NCBI GenBank assembly: GCA_016845175.1
Contig: JAERTD010000028.1
Location: 1 to 64,000 of the forward strand
Origin: Bacteroidota bacterium
GTDB lineage: Bacteria > Bacteroidota > Bacteroidia > Bacteroidales > F082
Reading direction: 5' to 3'
Length of the DNA: 64,000 bases
Shown: positions 45,201-51,429 of the stretch, one piece after another
Layout of the letters: every line of letters starts with the position of its first letter
Numbering within the stretch: the stretch's first letter is position 1
The notes under the pieces: generated by a model
What the model was told of the DNA's origin: nothing
The model's database searches: none
The model's input: only the letters and a program-made list of their open reading frames with translations
Program-made: the position numbers and the translations under genes

Positions 45201-47490
45201 CTCCACTGGCGAGCGCAAACAGTTGTACAGTTTCACCCGGACAAATAAAATCTGTTGAAGAGATTACTTCAAGGCTGATTTCTCCACCACTGACAAAGAC
45301 AACTGTATTATCTGTTGTGCTGATACATGATGCCTCGTCTTCCACAAATAGATGGAAAACAGTGGTTGTATATAATGGCACCGTGGATGGGGAGGGTGAA
45401 GAAGGATTCAGGAGAGAATCTGCCGGACTCCAGATATAGGTATGGTTGCCTGTTCCTCCGGTGGCGTTTCCATTTAAACTGGCATTCTGACCGGCATTTA
45501 TATATGAATTGATACCAGCATCAGCAATGGGTAAGGGTGAAATGCTTACAGAGGCAGAGCCGCTTTGGTCAGTATGACAACCGCTTCCACTACTTGCAAC
45601 CGCATAATAACTGCCTTCATTTAGTTGCGGGGAAAAGTATAGACTTTGACCCGTTCCTGGAAGTTCATCAATCACAGAACCCAAATGGTATAACTGATAA
45701 TTTACACCTGATTCAGAGCCGTTTAAAAATATGTCTACTCCATTGCCTCCGGCACAGTAGCTTCCTCCCCCTTGCAATTGAAAAGCTATGGGTTTAGAAA
45801 ATGCCATTATTGAGACAGTATCGAAGGCCATCTGACTTCCATCTGAAACACTTAGAACATATAAGGTGTTTTCTCCGGGAGAAACTATCGAGTTTTGTAT
45901 GGTGGAGGTAAATCCTTCGGGGATAGAAGTCCAGCTATAGCTATAGCTATAGCTTCCGCTACCACCACTGGCCATAGCCATTAAACTGGCAGCTTCGCCC
46001 ACACATATATCGTTTTGATCGGATAAGGCCTGAGCATGTAAAGGGCCATCACCCACATATATGACAGTGGTGTCGGCTAGGCTGATACAACCATAATCAA
46101 TGTCCATTACCTCTAGTATGAACAAACTGGATTGGTAGAGCGCTATCGTTTGTGTGCTAGCATTCTCAGGATTATTACATAAATTGGATGGAGTCCAGCT
46201 AAAGGTATAATTCCCGGAGCCGCCAATGGCTGAGCCTGATAATAAGGCTACATCCCCCTGGTTGATTATCTGATCTGAACCGGCATCCACAATTGCCGGC
46301 GTATTTACGATGACCTGGGCGTTACCTGATAACTGTCTTTGACATCCGGTTAAAGCATGACTGGCAATAACGGTATAAAAACCTGCGGTACTAAAAAGTC
46401 CAAAGCTAATGGGATAAGAAGTTCCTTGAATTTGTTGACCTATTGGGTTACCATTGAGGTAGAGTTGGTAAGATATTCCTAATTCTGAGCCTGAAAGAAA
46501 TATATCACTTCCTTCATCTCCAATACATATGGTGCCACCACCCTGAACGGTAAAATCCAGAGGCAGAGGATTTGCAAAAATATTTGCTACACCTGCCATA
46601 TCAACGGAACAAGCTGTGTAATTATCGTAAGCGTGTGTAGTATAGGTTCCAGTTTCATTAAAAACACCAAAACTGATGGGGTTTCCTGTTCCGGCAACAA
46701 CAATACCAGTGTGAACCCCATCTTTTACAAGATCGTAGGATACGCCAATTTCAGATCCATCCAGTCCAATATCAAGTCCGTTATCCCCCTCACAGATAGT
46801 CCCGCCACCAGTAATTGAGTATACCACCGGAGTTGGATCCACATTCAACTGAGCACTTTCTGTGGTATCCGGACAACTCACATGAATAACAATGCACCTG
46901 TAGAGGAAATTATTCATCCCAGTGGTCGTATAAATATCGAGGTTTGATGTTGAGGTTCCCGAATAAAATGAGTTATCCTCAAGATTTAGCCAGCCGATGC
47001 CACTGTTTTCCTGCCATTGATATTCGGTGCCATTTAATGCTGTGATGGAATAGGAGGCGATTTCGTTCTTGCAAACATGCTGATTTTGAGGATTCGCCGT
47101 TATAACCGGGGGTTCAAATACCAGCAGGCTTGCTGGTTCAGAAGTATCTGTGGCAGCCGTGGCATCGCTGATCACGCACCTGTATTGATAGGTGTTTAGG
47201 CCCATATTGGCATTGAGGATGGAGAGAATGGGTGTATGTTCACCTTCAACATAGCTTACTGTGGCATCCAGATCATACCATCCCACACCATCATTTTCCT
47301 GCCACTGGTAACTGGTAGTATTAACGGCAACTATATTAAACGCTGCAGATGCATTGGCACAAACAGCGGTGTCATGAGGATGTGTTACCACGACAGGTTG
47401 CCCTTTTAAAATTTGTTGAAAAAGGAGGAAGAAGCTTGCCAGTAAGACAAAACGTAAAGAATCTCCAGAATATAACTTACATCCTTTCAA
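39232..47490 (-). CDS. Giant repeat adhesin with gliding-motility-type (type B) C-terminal domain
   Basis: 2752 residues. Signal peptide (about 10-31); two Ig-like domains (about 32-218, each with YQWQEN.G.GW and YRC); then eleven ~85-residue modules starting 'GGG.YC.G..G..I.L.GSE..V.Y.L', interleaved with PKD-like modules containing GGSGNYSYSW-type cores and 'DAG.DQSI'; a last Ig-like domain; and a C-terminal type B sorting domain (PNAFTPNGDGRNDLF ... VFSRWGKEIYHG ... APGTYYYVHEI). The protein should cross the outer membrane through the T9SS and act as a surface adhesin, SprB-like in general plan. It is the first gene of the operon with the OmpA-family and PorP/SprF genes. Cysteines are regularly spaced, suggesting disulfides. 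Confidence 0.88.
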   Translation of the reverse strand: MKGCKLYSGDSLRFVLLASFFLLFQQILKGQPVVVTHPHDTAVCANASAAFNIVAVNTTSYQWQENDGVGWYDLDATVSYVEGEHTPILSILNANMGLNTYQYRCVISDATAATDTSEPASLLVFEPPVITANPQNQHVCKNEIASYSITALNGTEYQWQENSGIGWLNLEDNSFYSGTSTSNLDIYTTTGMNNFLYRCIVIHVSCPDTTESAQLNVDPTPVVYSITGGGTICEGDNGLDIGLDGSEIGVSYDLVKDGVHTGIVVAGTGNPISFGVFNETGTYTTHAYDNYTACSVDMAGVANIFANPLPLDFTVQGGGTICIGDEGSDIFLSGSELGISYQLYLNGNPIGQQIQGTSYPISFGLFSTAGFYTVIASHALTGCQRQLSGNAQVIVNTPAIVDAGSDQIINQGDVALLSGSAIGGSGNYTFSWTPSNLCNNPENASTQTIALYQSSLFILEVMDIDYGCISLADTTVIYVGDGPLHAQALSDQNDICVGEAASLMAMASGGSGSYSYSYSWTSIPEGFTSTIQNSIVSPGENTLYVLSVSDGSQMAFDTVSIMAFSKPIAFQLQGGGSYCAGGNGVDIFLNGSESGVNYQLYHLGSVIDELPGTGQSLYFSPQLNEGSYYAVASSGSGCHTDQSGSASVSISPLPIADAGINSYINAGQNASLNGNATGGTGNHTYIWSPADSLLNPSSPSPSTVPLYTTTVFHLFVEDEASCISTTDNTVVFVSGGEISLEVISSTDFICPGETVQLFALASGGSGSFTYLWQSTPGSFTSTQFNPTVQPTEDTWYTVIVNDGLRVLTDSILIHVNPEPSLFNFSGGGSVCAGENPDDLILDNSESGVDYNLFRNGVFTDQTLSGDGYALNFGNWIQPGEYSVTAINSYSLCESNMTGSPSIQIYNIPLVDAGLDQSINTGTTANLLATASGASGTYAFSWQPEHMVQSPGSQSTTTQPLVQSTVFSVIVTDLQTQCASLADSVSIFTAGGSLGAQASANKYQVCTSEQVQLFAMGSGGTANYSYSWTSQPQGFNSSSSNPMVFPQTPTTYYLEVFDGINYAHDSLFVQVFAYPGVYQLTGGGAYCEGASGNYIGLNGSESDVHYSLYMESGQLMAEKAGDGLPINFGNFQQQGNYFATAVSNTICSVGMNGQVSVIRHMLPIAEAGDNQSISFGGQTTLYGSATAGSGNYNYSWYPGDSLLNPHNQTPATQALHQTTLFELEVSDLTTGCSGGQSDQTVVFVSGGPLTLELSATQSQICPGEETQLFGLVSGGSGSYTYLWQSNPSGFASTLFNPVVQAFVQTTYTLTVSDGSNSVSESITISIHALPQPFSLTGGGDVCEGFEPGNIFLDGSEVQTSYVLLKDYVSTGLNLQGDGYALDFGNWTDNGSYTVEAINSYSGCSNTMSGVATVNIQPTPLAYAGPDQSILSGNSTFLSGSGSGGSGVYSYAWTPAHMCSAPQSQNTNTYAISQTTAFTLHIVDIQSQCESESDTVIIFSTGGFLEVEASASQYMLCENEDIQLVALGSGGSGNYSYTWSSSPAGFYSSLYNPVTTVSVSTVFYVEVFDGNSYATDSVFIQAIPNPLAFHMTGGGAYCDGGYGHFIGLDGSESGSTYKLYKEPGILLQTISGNGQPLSFGNYTDPGVYYATANNNNLCYKDMHGNSLIEIYQLPLVNAGNDKSIQFGEQAVLNGSALGGSGNYIYNWIPTDSLVNPSNADALTIPLGATTLFELQLSDASTSCVGTPDQAIVFVAGGPLQAQLLVSHDNICPEESSQLFALASGGSGSYTYLWSSNPPGFSATTYNPEVNPLVSTVYTVMINDGSSIISDSISIQVFDAPQGFDLIGGGNYCEGDNGLELFLVDSEENVSYELFNLEGSTDVVMQGSGNDVSFGYHQEASTYWVVAHNTNGCSAEMNNSTSIVIDALPLADAGPDLFIETGNTTTLMGSASGGSGDYLYYWSPDYLLNDPNIPQPTTLILYESTVFSLYVTDIQSSCVSESNQTTVYVTDGDLSLSVAAQPTSVCTHDEVQLSALPTGGSGNYSYSWSSDPEGFNSNLQNPLTYPEVSSWFIASVSDADTIVYDSVYVEVAVSPSIFSVIGGGEMCTGESGLQIQLSGSEYDIVYQLWRNQTQLVTELVGDGNPINFGSYTQAGTYTVSASRVGSSCEVAMAGSAIILVFEAPVADAGNDIVIPSGTYTTINGSASGGSGVFQFQWTPAAYLLNPTAANPTTKALTQSTLFSLEVSDVNTSCISQTSDMIVFVSGGSDLSAEILAQSTHSCPSQEISLVALPTGGSGDYSYYWQSKPEGYFATTAAISIFPDTETWYVVTISDGVHVIKDSVKIEMYSSPDKQILAGGGGYCTDGSGMDIYLQGSNLNDNYTLFHNTTSTGISKTGTGSQLDFGTFTLTGNYYVEALNSYGCRSQMDGVVEVYINPKPEKFELLGGGVYCDNDPSLGVILSGSEINVSYELYKDAAPTGLVESGNGLPLSFSGLSGHGIYTAVATHTESFCTNIMSGAVEMLIHDSPVIEIEGDTDLCLGESTTLTATGGDSYLWDTDPPSPENQITLTPEVSTLYSVTATLTNGCSSVKEVEVFITESPSLYIENNEENYSLLCYPDDLSTYTFGMGNTIFQSGESSVWFYGDQVLQADSVWVEAENEAGCSATSSVMVSSDEPPNAFTPNGDGRNDLFMEGKEIRVFSRWGKEIYHGTEGWTGKHQGQLVAPGTYYYVHEIMNTEGQIIKTLKGSVTLVIKD
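40195..46080 (-). repeat. Eight-unit 765-bp tandem array in the adhesin gene
   Basis: The motif read as VVFVSGG or its variants recurs near 46056, 45290, 44527, 43762, 42997, 42233, 41475 and 40710: seven intervals of 758-766 bp, that is about 255 residues. The last unit is truncated. Units alternate between two subtypes (see finding), so the true period is about 1530 bp. The copies have diverged at the DNA level and are not identical repeats. Confidence 0.85.
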
Positions 47491-47806
47491 GCCAATATAC
47501 CATTAACATTTGTTGCCAATCGCAAGATTGCATGTTGGCATTTGTGCTTGTTTGAGCCTTCTTTAATTGAGTGTAAAATTAGAGGATAGTCCTACGAGGA
47601 CCTTTGAATTATCCAAAAGAAATACACATGGGGATGTTAATAAAAACACTTCAAACTTGCAGTAAAAAAGACTGTTTGAAGAGGGTTATCTGACAATACA
47701 TCTTTGGTTATTTAAATTTGTTTTTAATTGGTGAAATTGCTCTTTTATAGCTTTTAAGTTATTATTTTTACGCATCACTTTTTGTTTAATAAACAACGAT
47801 ATTGGT
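47491..47806. other. Divergent intergenic region of 316 bp
   Basis: Separates the adhesin operon (minus) from the dihydroorotate-dehydrogenase-like gene (plus). It must hold both promoters. Minus-strand TAATTTTA near 47573 and plus-strand TATTTTTA near 47763 are one-mismatch -7 boxes; a small GTCC-TACGA-GGAC hairpin lies near 47588. No ORF or strong operator is seen. Confidence 0.4.
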
Positions 47807-48793
47807 ATGGTTAACCTGGAAACAACCTATATGGGTTTGAAATTGAAAAACCCTCTTATTGTCGGAAGCTCAGGCTTGACGAATTCCGTAGAGAATATTA
47901 TTGAAATTGCTAAGAATGGGGCTGGTGCTGTGGTGCTCAAATCTCTTTTTGAGGAACAAATCAACTATGCTGCTGCACATACACATTCTCAGGATGAATT
48001 TACCAATTATTATCCTGAAGCCTATGATTACATCAGCAATTACACCAGAGAAAATGATGTGTCAATATATCTTGATTTAATTCGCGATAGCAAAAAAGCA
48101 GTGGATATTCCGATCATTGCTTCAGTTAACTGTGTTTCAGGAGAAGAATGGTTGTCTTTTGCCAAACAAGTGGAATCTGCAGGAGCTGATGCCCTGGAAC
48201 TGAATATTTTTGTTATGCCTTCCGATCCTTCGAAGACTAACGAAGAGAATGAACAGGTGTATTTTGATATTGTTGATAAAGTTTTAGATGTGGTTTCCAT
48301 CCCGGTTTCTTTAAAAATCAGCAATTATTTCTCCAGTCTTGCAAAAATGATCACCACCCTGTCGTGGAAAGGTATTAAGGGGATTGTCTTATTTAACAGG
48401 TTCTTCTCTCCTGATATTGATATTGAGAATCTGGAAGTTAAATCGTCCTTTGTTTTCAGTTCTCCTTCCGATCTTGGGCTTTCCCTTCGCTGGATTGCCA
48501 TGATGTCCTCACATGTAAGGTGCGATCTGGCAGCCTCCACAGGTGTTCATGATGGAAATGCCTTAATCAAACAACTGCTGGCTGGAGCCAAAGCGGTACA
48601 GGTAGCTTCTGTATTGTACAAAAAGGGCTTCAAAGAAATAGGCAGTATGCTGGAAACTTTGGAAAACTGGATGGATCGTAAGAATTACAATAGTTTGGAA
48701 GGCTTTATGGGGAAAATGAGTGTGGAAGAAGCTAAGAATCCTGCCTCCTATGAAAGGGTTCAGTTCATGAAGCATTTCTCTGGTATTGAGTAA
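47807..48793 (+). CDS. Dihydroorotate dehydrogenase-like flavoprotein
   Basis: 328 residues, TIM barrel. VNLETTYMGLKLKNPLIVGS at the start, GAGAVVLKSLFEEQI, ASVNCVSGEEW, and the C-terminal GVHDGNALIKQLLAGAKAVQ place it in the DHOD/PreA group. The catalytic-loop segment of class 1 DHOD (N-x-[SC]-C-P-N) reads instead LELNIFVMPSDPSK, so the usual catalytic Cys/Ser is not where expected. Such proteins are common in Bacteroidota, often misnamed PyrD. The true substrate is not known. Confidence 0.7.
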   Translation: MVNLETTYMGLKLKNPLIVGSSGLTNSVENIIEIAKNGAGAVVLKSLFEEQINYAAAHTHSQDEFTNYYPEAYDYISNYTRENDVSIYLDLIRDSKKAVDIPIIASVNCVSGEEWLSFAKQVESAGADALELNIFVMPSDPSKTNEENEQVYFDIVDKVLDVVSIPVSLKISNYFSSLAKMITTLSWKGIKGIVLFNRFFSPDIDIENLEVKSSFVFSSPSDLGLSLRWIAMMSSHVRCDLAASTGVHDGNALIKQLLAGAKAVQVASVLYKKGFKEIGSMLETLENWMDRKNYNSLEGFMGKMSVEEAKNPASYERVQFMKHFSGIE

Positions 48794-48912
48794 AGGAATA
48801 CCCAGACTCTTTTGTGGTTGATCGCTCTGTTGAAGCGGTTTTCACTCGCTTTTATTTGGAATAATATATTTTATGTTTCTTCGTTAAAGTGGAAATGCAT
48901 GATTGATTATAC

Positions 48913-48920
48913 TATATTTG
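48913..48920 (+). promoter_or_regulatory. -7 promoter box with a long leader before the DUF4136 lipoprotein
   Basis: TATATTTG fits TAnnTTTG. The leader to the ATG at 49056 would be about 130 nt and holds an imperfect hairpin, CCAGCGGTA / TACCACTGG (48989-48997, 49017-49025). No -33 TTG. Confidence 0.35.
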
Positions 48921-49055
48921 CATGGCAATCAAATCCCTTTACCCGTTTTTATTAACAACAAATCAGTAATTATAAGTGATATGAACAGCCAGCGGTAAAC
49001 GGTAAAGGTTCAAAACTACCACTGGTTTTCAAAGAGCATATTTAAAATTGGGTTT

Positions 49056-49730
49056 ATGAAAAAAACTGTAATTAATTTTATCATTATCATGATGATCCCA
49101 TTGGGAATCACCCTGCTGCAGGGATGTTACCCAAATGAATCCATTTCATCTGATCAGTCAGATATTGTGGCTACCGGATATAACGATTCCGTGGATTTTA
49201 CCAGCCTGTCTACCTATTTTATGGAAGATACTGTTTACCCTATCGTCGCTGAAGATGAGGAAGCAGAAAGAGTTAAGTATCAGGATGAAATACTATCCAA
49301 TATGGCCACCAATATGGCCAATATGGGCTACACTCGTTTAACTGAAGCTGATACAGCTCAGGTACCTGATGTAATCATATTATTGTCTGCATTGCAAACC
49401 ACCAATACAAGTGTTGGCTGGTGGTATCCTTACTATCCCGGTTGGGGTTGGGGTGGATATCCTGGTTGGGGTTGGGGTGGTTACCCTGGGTATTACCCAC
49501 CATATTATTACCCGCCTAACTATTATGTAACCAGCTATACCACAGGAACGCTAAAAATGGAAATGCTGAATTTGAATGATTATGATATTATTGAAGGTGA
49601 TACACTGGCCCGAATCTATTGGCATGGAGCCCTTCATGGTGTGATGACCAGCTCAAATGTAACCAACCGGATTAACAAAGGTATGAATCAGGCATTTACT
49701 CAATCACCCTATCTGAATACAGGTAACTAA
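49056..49730 (+). CDS. DUF4136 lipoprotein with Gly/Trp/Tyr-rich repeat
   Basis: 224 residues. Lipobox LLQGCYP. The conserved DUF4136 core (FTSLSTYFMEDTVYPIV ... MANMGYTRLTEADTAQVPDV ... GTLKMEMLNLND ... IYWHGALHGVM) is interrupted by a loop of about 40 residues rich in Gly, Trp, Tyr and Pro (PGWGWGGY repeated, then PYYYPPNYY), coded by a 24-bp tandem duplication at 49440-49487. The family is found in envelope lipoproteins of unknown function. It is followed by a small beta-barrel gene 26 bp later, probably the same operon. Confidence 0.8.
   Translation: MKKTVINFIIIMMIPLGITLLQGCYPNESISSDQSDIVATGYNDSVDFTSLSTYFMEDTVYPIVAEDEEAERVKYQDEILSNMATNMANMGYTRLTEADTAQVPDVIILLSALQTTNTSVGWWYPYYPGWGWGGYPGWGWGGYPGYYPPYYYPPNYYVTSYTTGTLKMEMLNLNDYDIIEGDTLARIYWHGALHGVMTSSNVTNRINKGMNQAFTQSPYLNTGN
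49440..49487 (+). repeat. 24-bp tandem duplication in the DUF4136 gene
   Basis: The unit GGTTGGGGTTGGGGTGG followed by a TA-CCT end occurs at 49440-49463 and 49464-49487, coding GWGWGGYP twice. G-runs on the coding strand could form a quadruplex. Confidence 0.7.
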
Positions 49731-49756
49731 TGTAATGGACTTAAAACTGTAAGAAA

Positions 49757-50356
49757 ATGAAAAGAAAAAACATACTATTGACCGTTATTTTAGTCACGCT
49801 GGTAAGCTTCTCAGGATTCTCCCAGGGCGGTGGCATTTGGAATTTTAACTGGAATACTGGTTTCCCACTGGGGGATACCAAAGATTTCGTCAGCAATCCA
49901 ACCGGACGTGGATTTTCCATTGAAGGCCGTGGATTCGTTACTGATATGATTACTGTAGGTGGTATTGTAGGATGGAATGTATTTTACGATGAAGTGGGCT
50001 GGGTAACAGAAACAGTGAACAACACCACCATCAACGGATTTAAGAAACGCTATCTGAATACCATACCTATTATGGTTACTGGACACTACTATTTTTCAAC
50101 TGGTAGCATTCAGCCTTATTTGGGAGTCGGTTTGGGAACCTATTATCTGGAAACCCGTGACTTTATGGGTATCTATTATGTAAGAGGAGAAGACTGGCAT
50201 TTTGGTGTAGCACCTGAGTTGGGTGTGGTTTTACCTTTTGGAGCCAGCAATACTGGTGTTAATATTAATTTTAAATATAATTACGCAGCCAAAACCAAAG
50301 ACAATCCTGCACAGTCATGGTTAGGTCTCAATGTAGGTTTGTCCTATATTTTTTAA
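49757..50356 (+). CDS. Outer-membrane beta-barrel protein
   Basis: 199 residues. Signal peptide ending FSGFSQGG. Beta-barrel pattern (IWNFNWNTGFPLGDTKDFVS, HYYFSTGSIQPYLGVGLGTY, WHFGVAPELGVVLPFGASNT) and a terminal aromatic (GLSYIF). It resembles the OmpW/opacity-like outer-membrane barrels. A strong terminator follows, so it ends the operon with the DUF4136 lipoprotein. Confidence 0.7.
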   Translation: MKRKNILLTVILVTLVSFSGFSQGGGIWNFNWNTGFPLGDTKDFVSNPTGRGFSIEGRGFVTDMITVGGIVGWNVFYDEVGWVTETVNNTTINGFKKRYLNTIPIMVTGHYYFSTGSIQPYLGVGLGTYYLETRDFMGIYYVRGEDWHFGVAPELGVVLPFGASNTGVNINFKYNYAAKTKDNPAQSWLGLNVGLSYIF

Positions 50357-50377
50357 AAGCATAAAGATTAAATAGTT

Positions 50378-50420
50378 AATCCGGTAGTGTTGAACGGTGT
50401 TCAATATTGCCGGATTTTTT
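50378..50420 (+). terminator. Rho-independent terminator
   Basis: AATCCGG (50378-50384) pairs with CCGGATT (50410-50416), with an inner stem TTGAAC/GTTCAA (50390-50395, 50399-50404), then six T. Confidence 0.85.
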
Positions 50421-50459
50421 ATATTTACCACTACAATTAATTCAGTTAACAAAAAAAAT

Positions 50460-51392
50460 ATGAAACGATTCTTACTTTATCTATTCTTTGGATGTTTCTC
50501 CACCCTGATGGTTTTTTCACAACAGCAGTTGCAAAATCCTGGCTTTGAAAACTGGGAAGATGTTGGATTGCCTGTTGAAGAGCCTGTGAACTGGAGTTCC
50601 ATCAAAACCTCTGACAATGAATTACTGAACCCCTCTGCACCCATAGTCTGGGGGAAAAGTGATGAAGCCCACAGCGGGAACCACTCCTTATATCTAATCA
50701 ATGTTAAGGTCGAGATATTTAATGTAATTGCAACAGGTACCATAACCAGTGGTCGAATGCATGCAGATGTAAATCCTGATAAAGGATATGCCCATACCAT
50801 ACTCGAAGACTCACAGTGGAATATGCCTTTCACTGGCAAACCTGATAGTCTTGTGGTCTGGATAAAAGCCAATCCTGCCACCGGTGATTTTCCCAGAATA
50901 CAGATGAATTTACATACTGGAAGGGATTCCATCCCAAGCAATGAGGAAAACCTAATCGCCAAAATCGACTATGCTTTTCCCTCACAGGTATTCAGTCATT
51001 GGACAAGATTTGCAATTCCAGTAAATTATATCAATCCAGGAACCCCTGAATATGCACTTTTAATACTCTCCTCAGGAAATGGAGTTGACGCCTTGGAAGG
51101 TTCGGAGGCTTGGTATGATGATTTGGAATTTATCTATAACGGAAGTAGTGTCAATGAATTGAATCTTTCTGATTTCAAAGCTTACCACCATCAGGGACAG
51201 TTATTTGTAAACACCAGTTTGACATCAGATTATGATATCCGCTTGAGTGATCTTAGTGGCCGGATCTTAATGGATGAGCAAAACCTGAATGGTTCCCAGC
51301 AGCAGTTTCAACTCAACCAACCCGCAGGGATTTATATCCTAAATCTGCGAAGCAACGGAAAGCAGGTTTCACGTAAGATAGTTGTCAATTAA
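50460..51392 (+). CDS. Secreted PCMD-like protein with T9SS type A sorting domain
   Basis: 310 residues from MKRFLLYLFFGCFSTLMVFS (signal peptide ending FSQ). The mature part (LQNPGFENWEDVG ... PVNWSSIKTSDN ... AHSGNHSLYL ... EAWYDDLEFIY) resembles the PCMD (putative carbohydrate-metabolism) and carbohydrate-binding-like beta-sandwich domains of Bacteroidota. The last ~75 residues are a type A sorting domain (VNTSLTSDYDIRLSDLSGRI ... GIYILNLRSNGKQVSRKIVV). It lies 37 bp before a TonB-dependent receptor gene and may be a surface partner of it. Sugar binding is inferred. Confidence 0.65.
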   Translation: MKRFLLYLFFGCFSTLMVFSQQQLQNPGFENWEDVGLPVEEPVNWSSIKTSDNELLNPSAPIVWGKSDEAHSGNHSLYLINVKVEIFNVIATGTITSGRMHADVNPDKGYAHTILEDSQWNMPFTGKPDSLVVWIKANPATGDFPRIQMNLHTGRDSIPSNEENLIAKIDYAFPSQVFSHWTRFAIPVNYINPGTPEYALLILSSGNGVDALEGSEAWYDDLEFIYNGSSVNELNLSDFKAYHHQGQLFVNTSLTSDYDIRLSDLSGRILMDEQNLNGSQQQFQLNQPAGIYILNLRSNGKQVSRKIVVN

Positions 51393-51429
51393 CAACAGAT
51401 TAGATTTCCTAATTTATAAAACTATGTAA

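Noticed and set aside
39960-46330. Regular 765-bp spacing as a CRISPR or satellite-like array
   Set aside because: The period is far too long, copies are diverged, and the frame is open throughout; it is a protein repeat.
48980-49056. tRNA-like segment with GGTTCAAAACTACC
   Set aside because: No matching acceptor stem or anticodon arm at tRNA spacing; better read as a leader hairpin.
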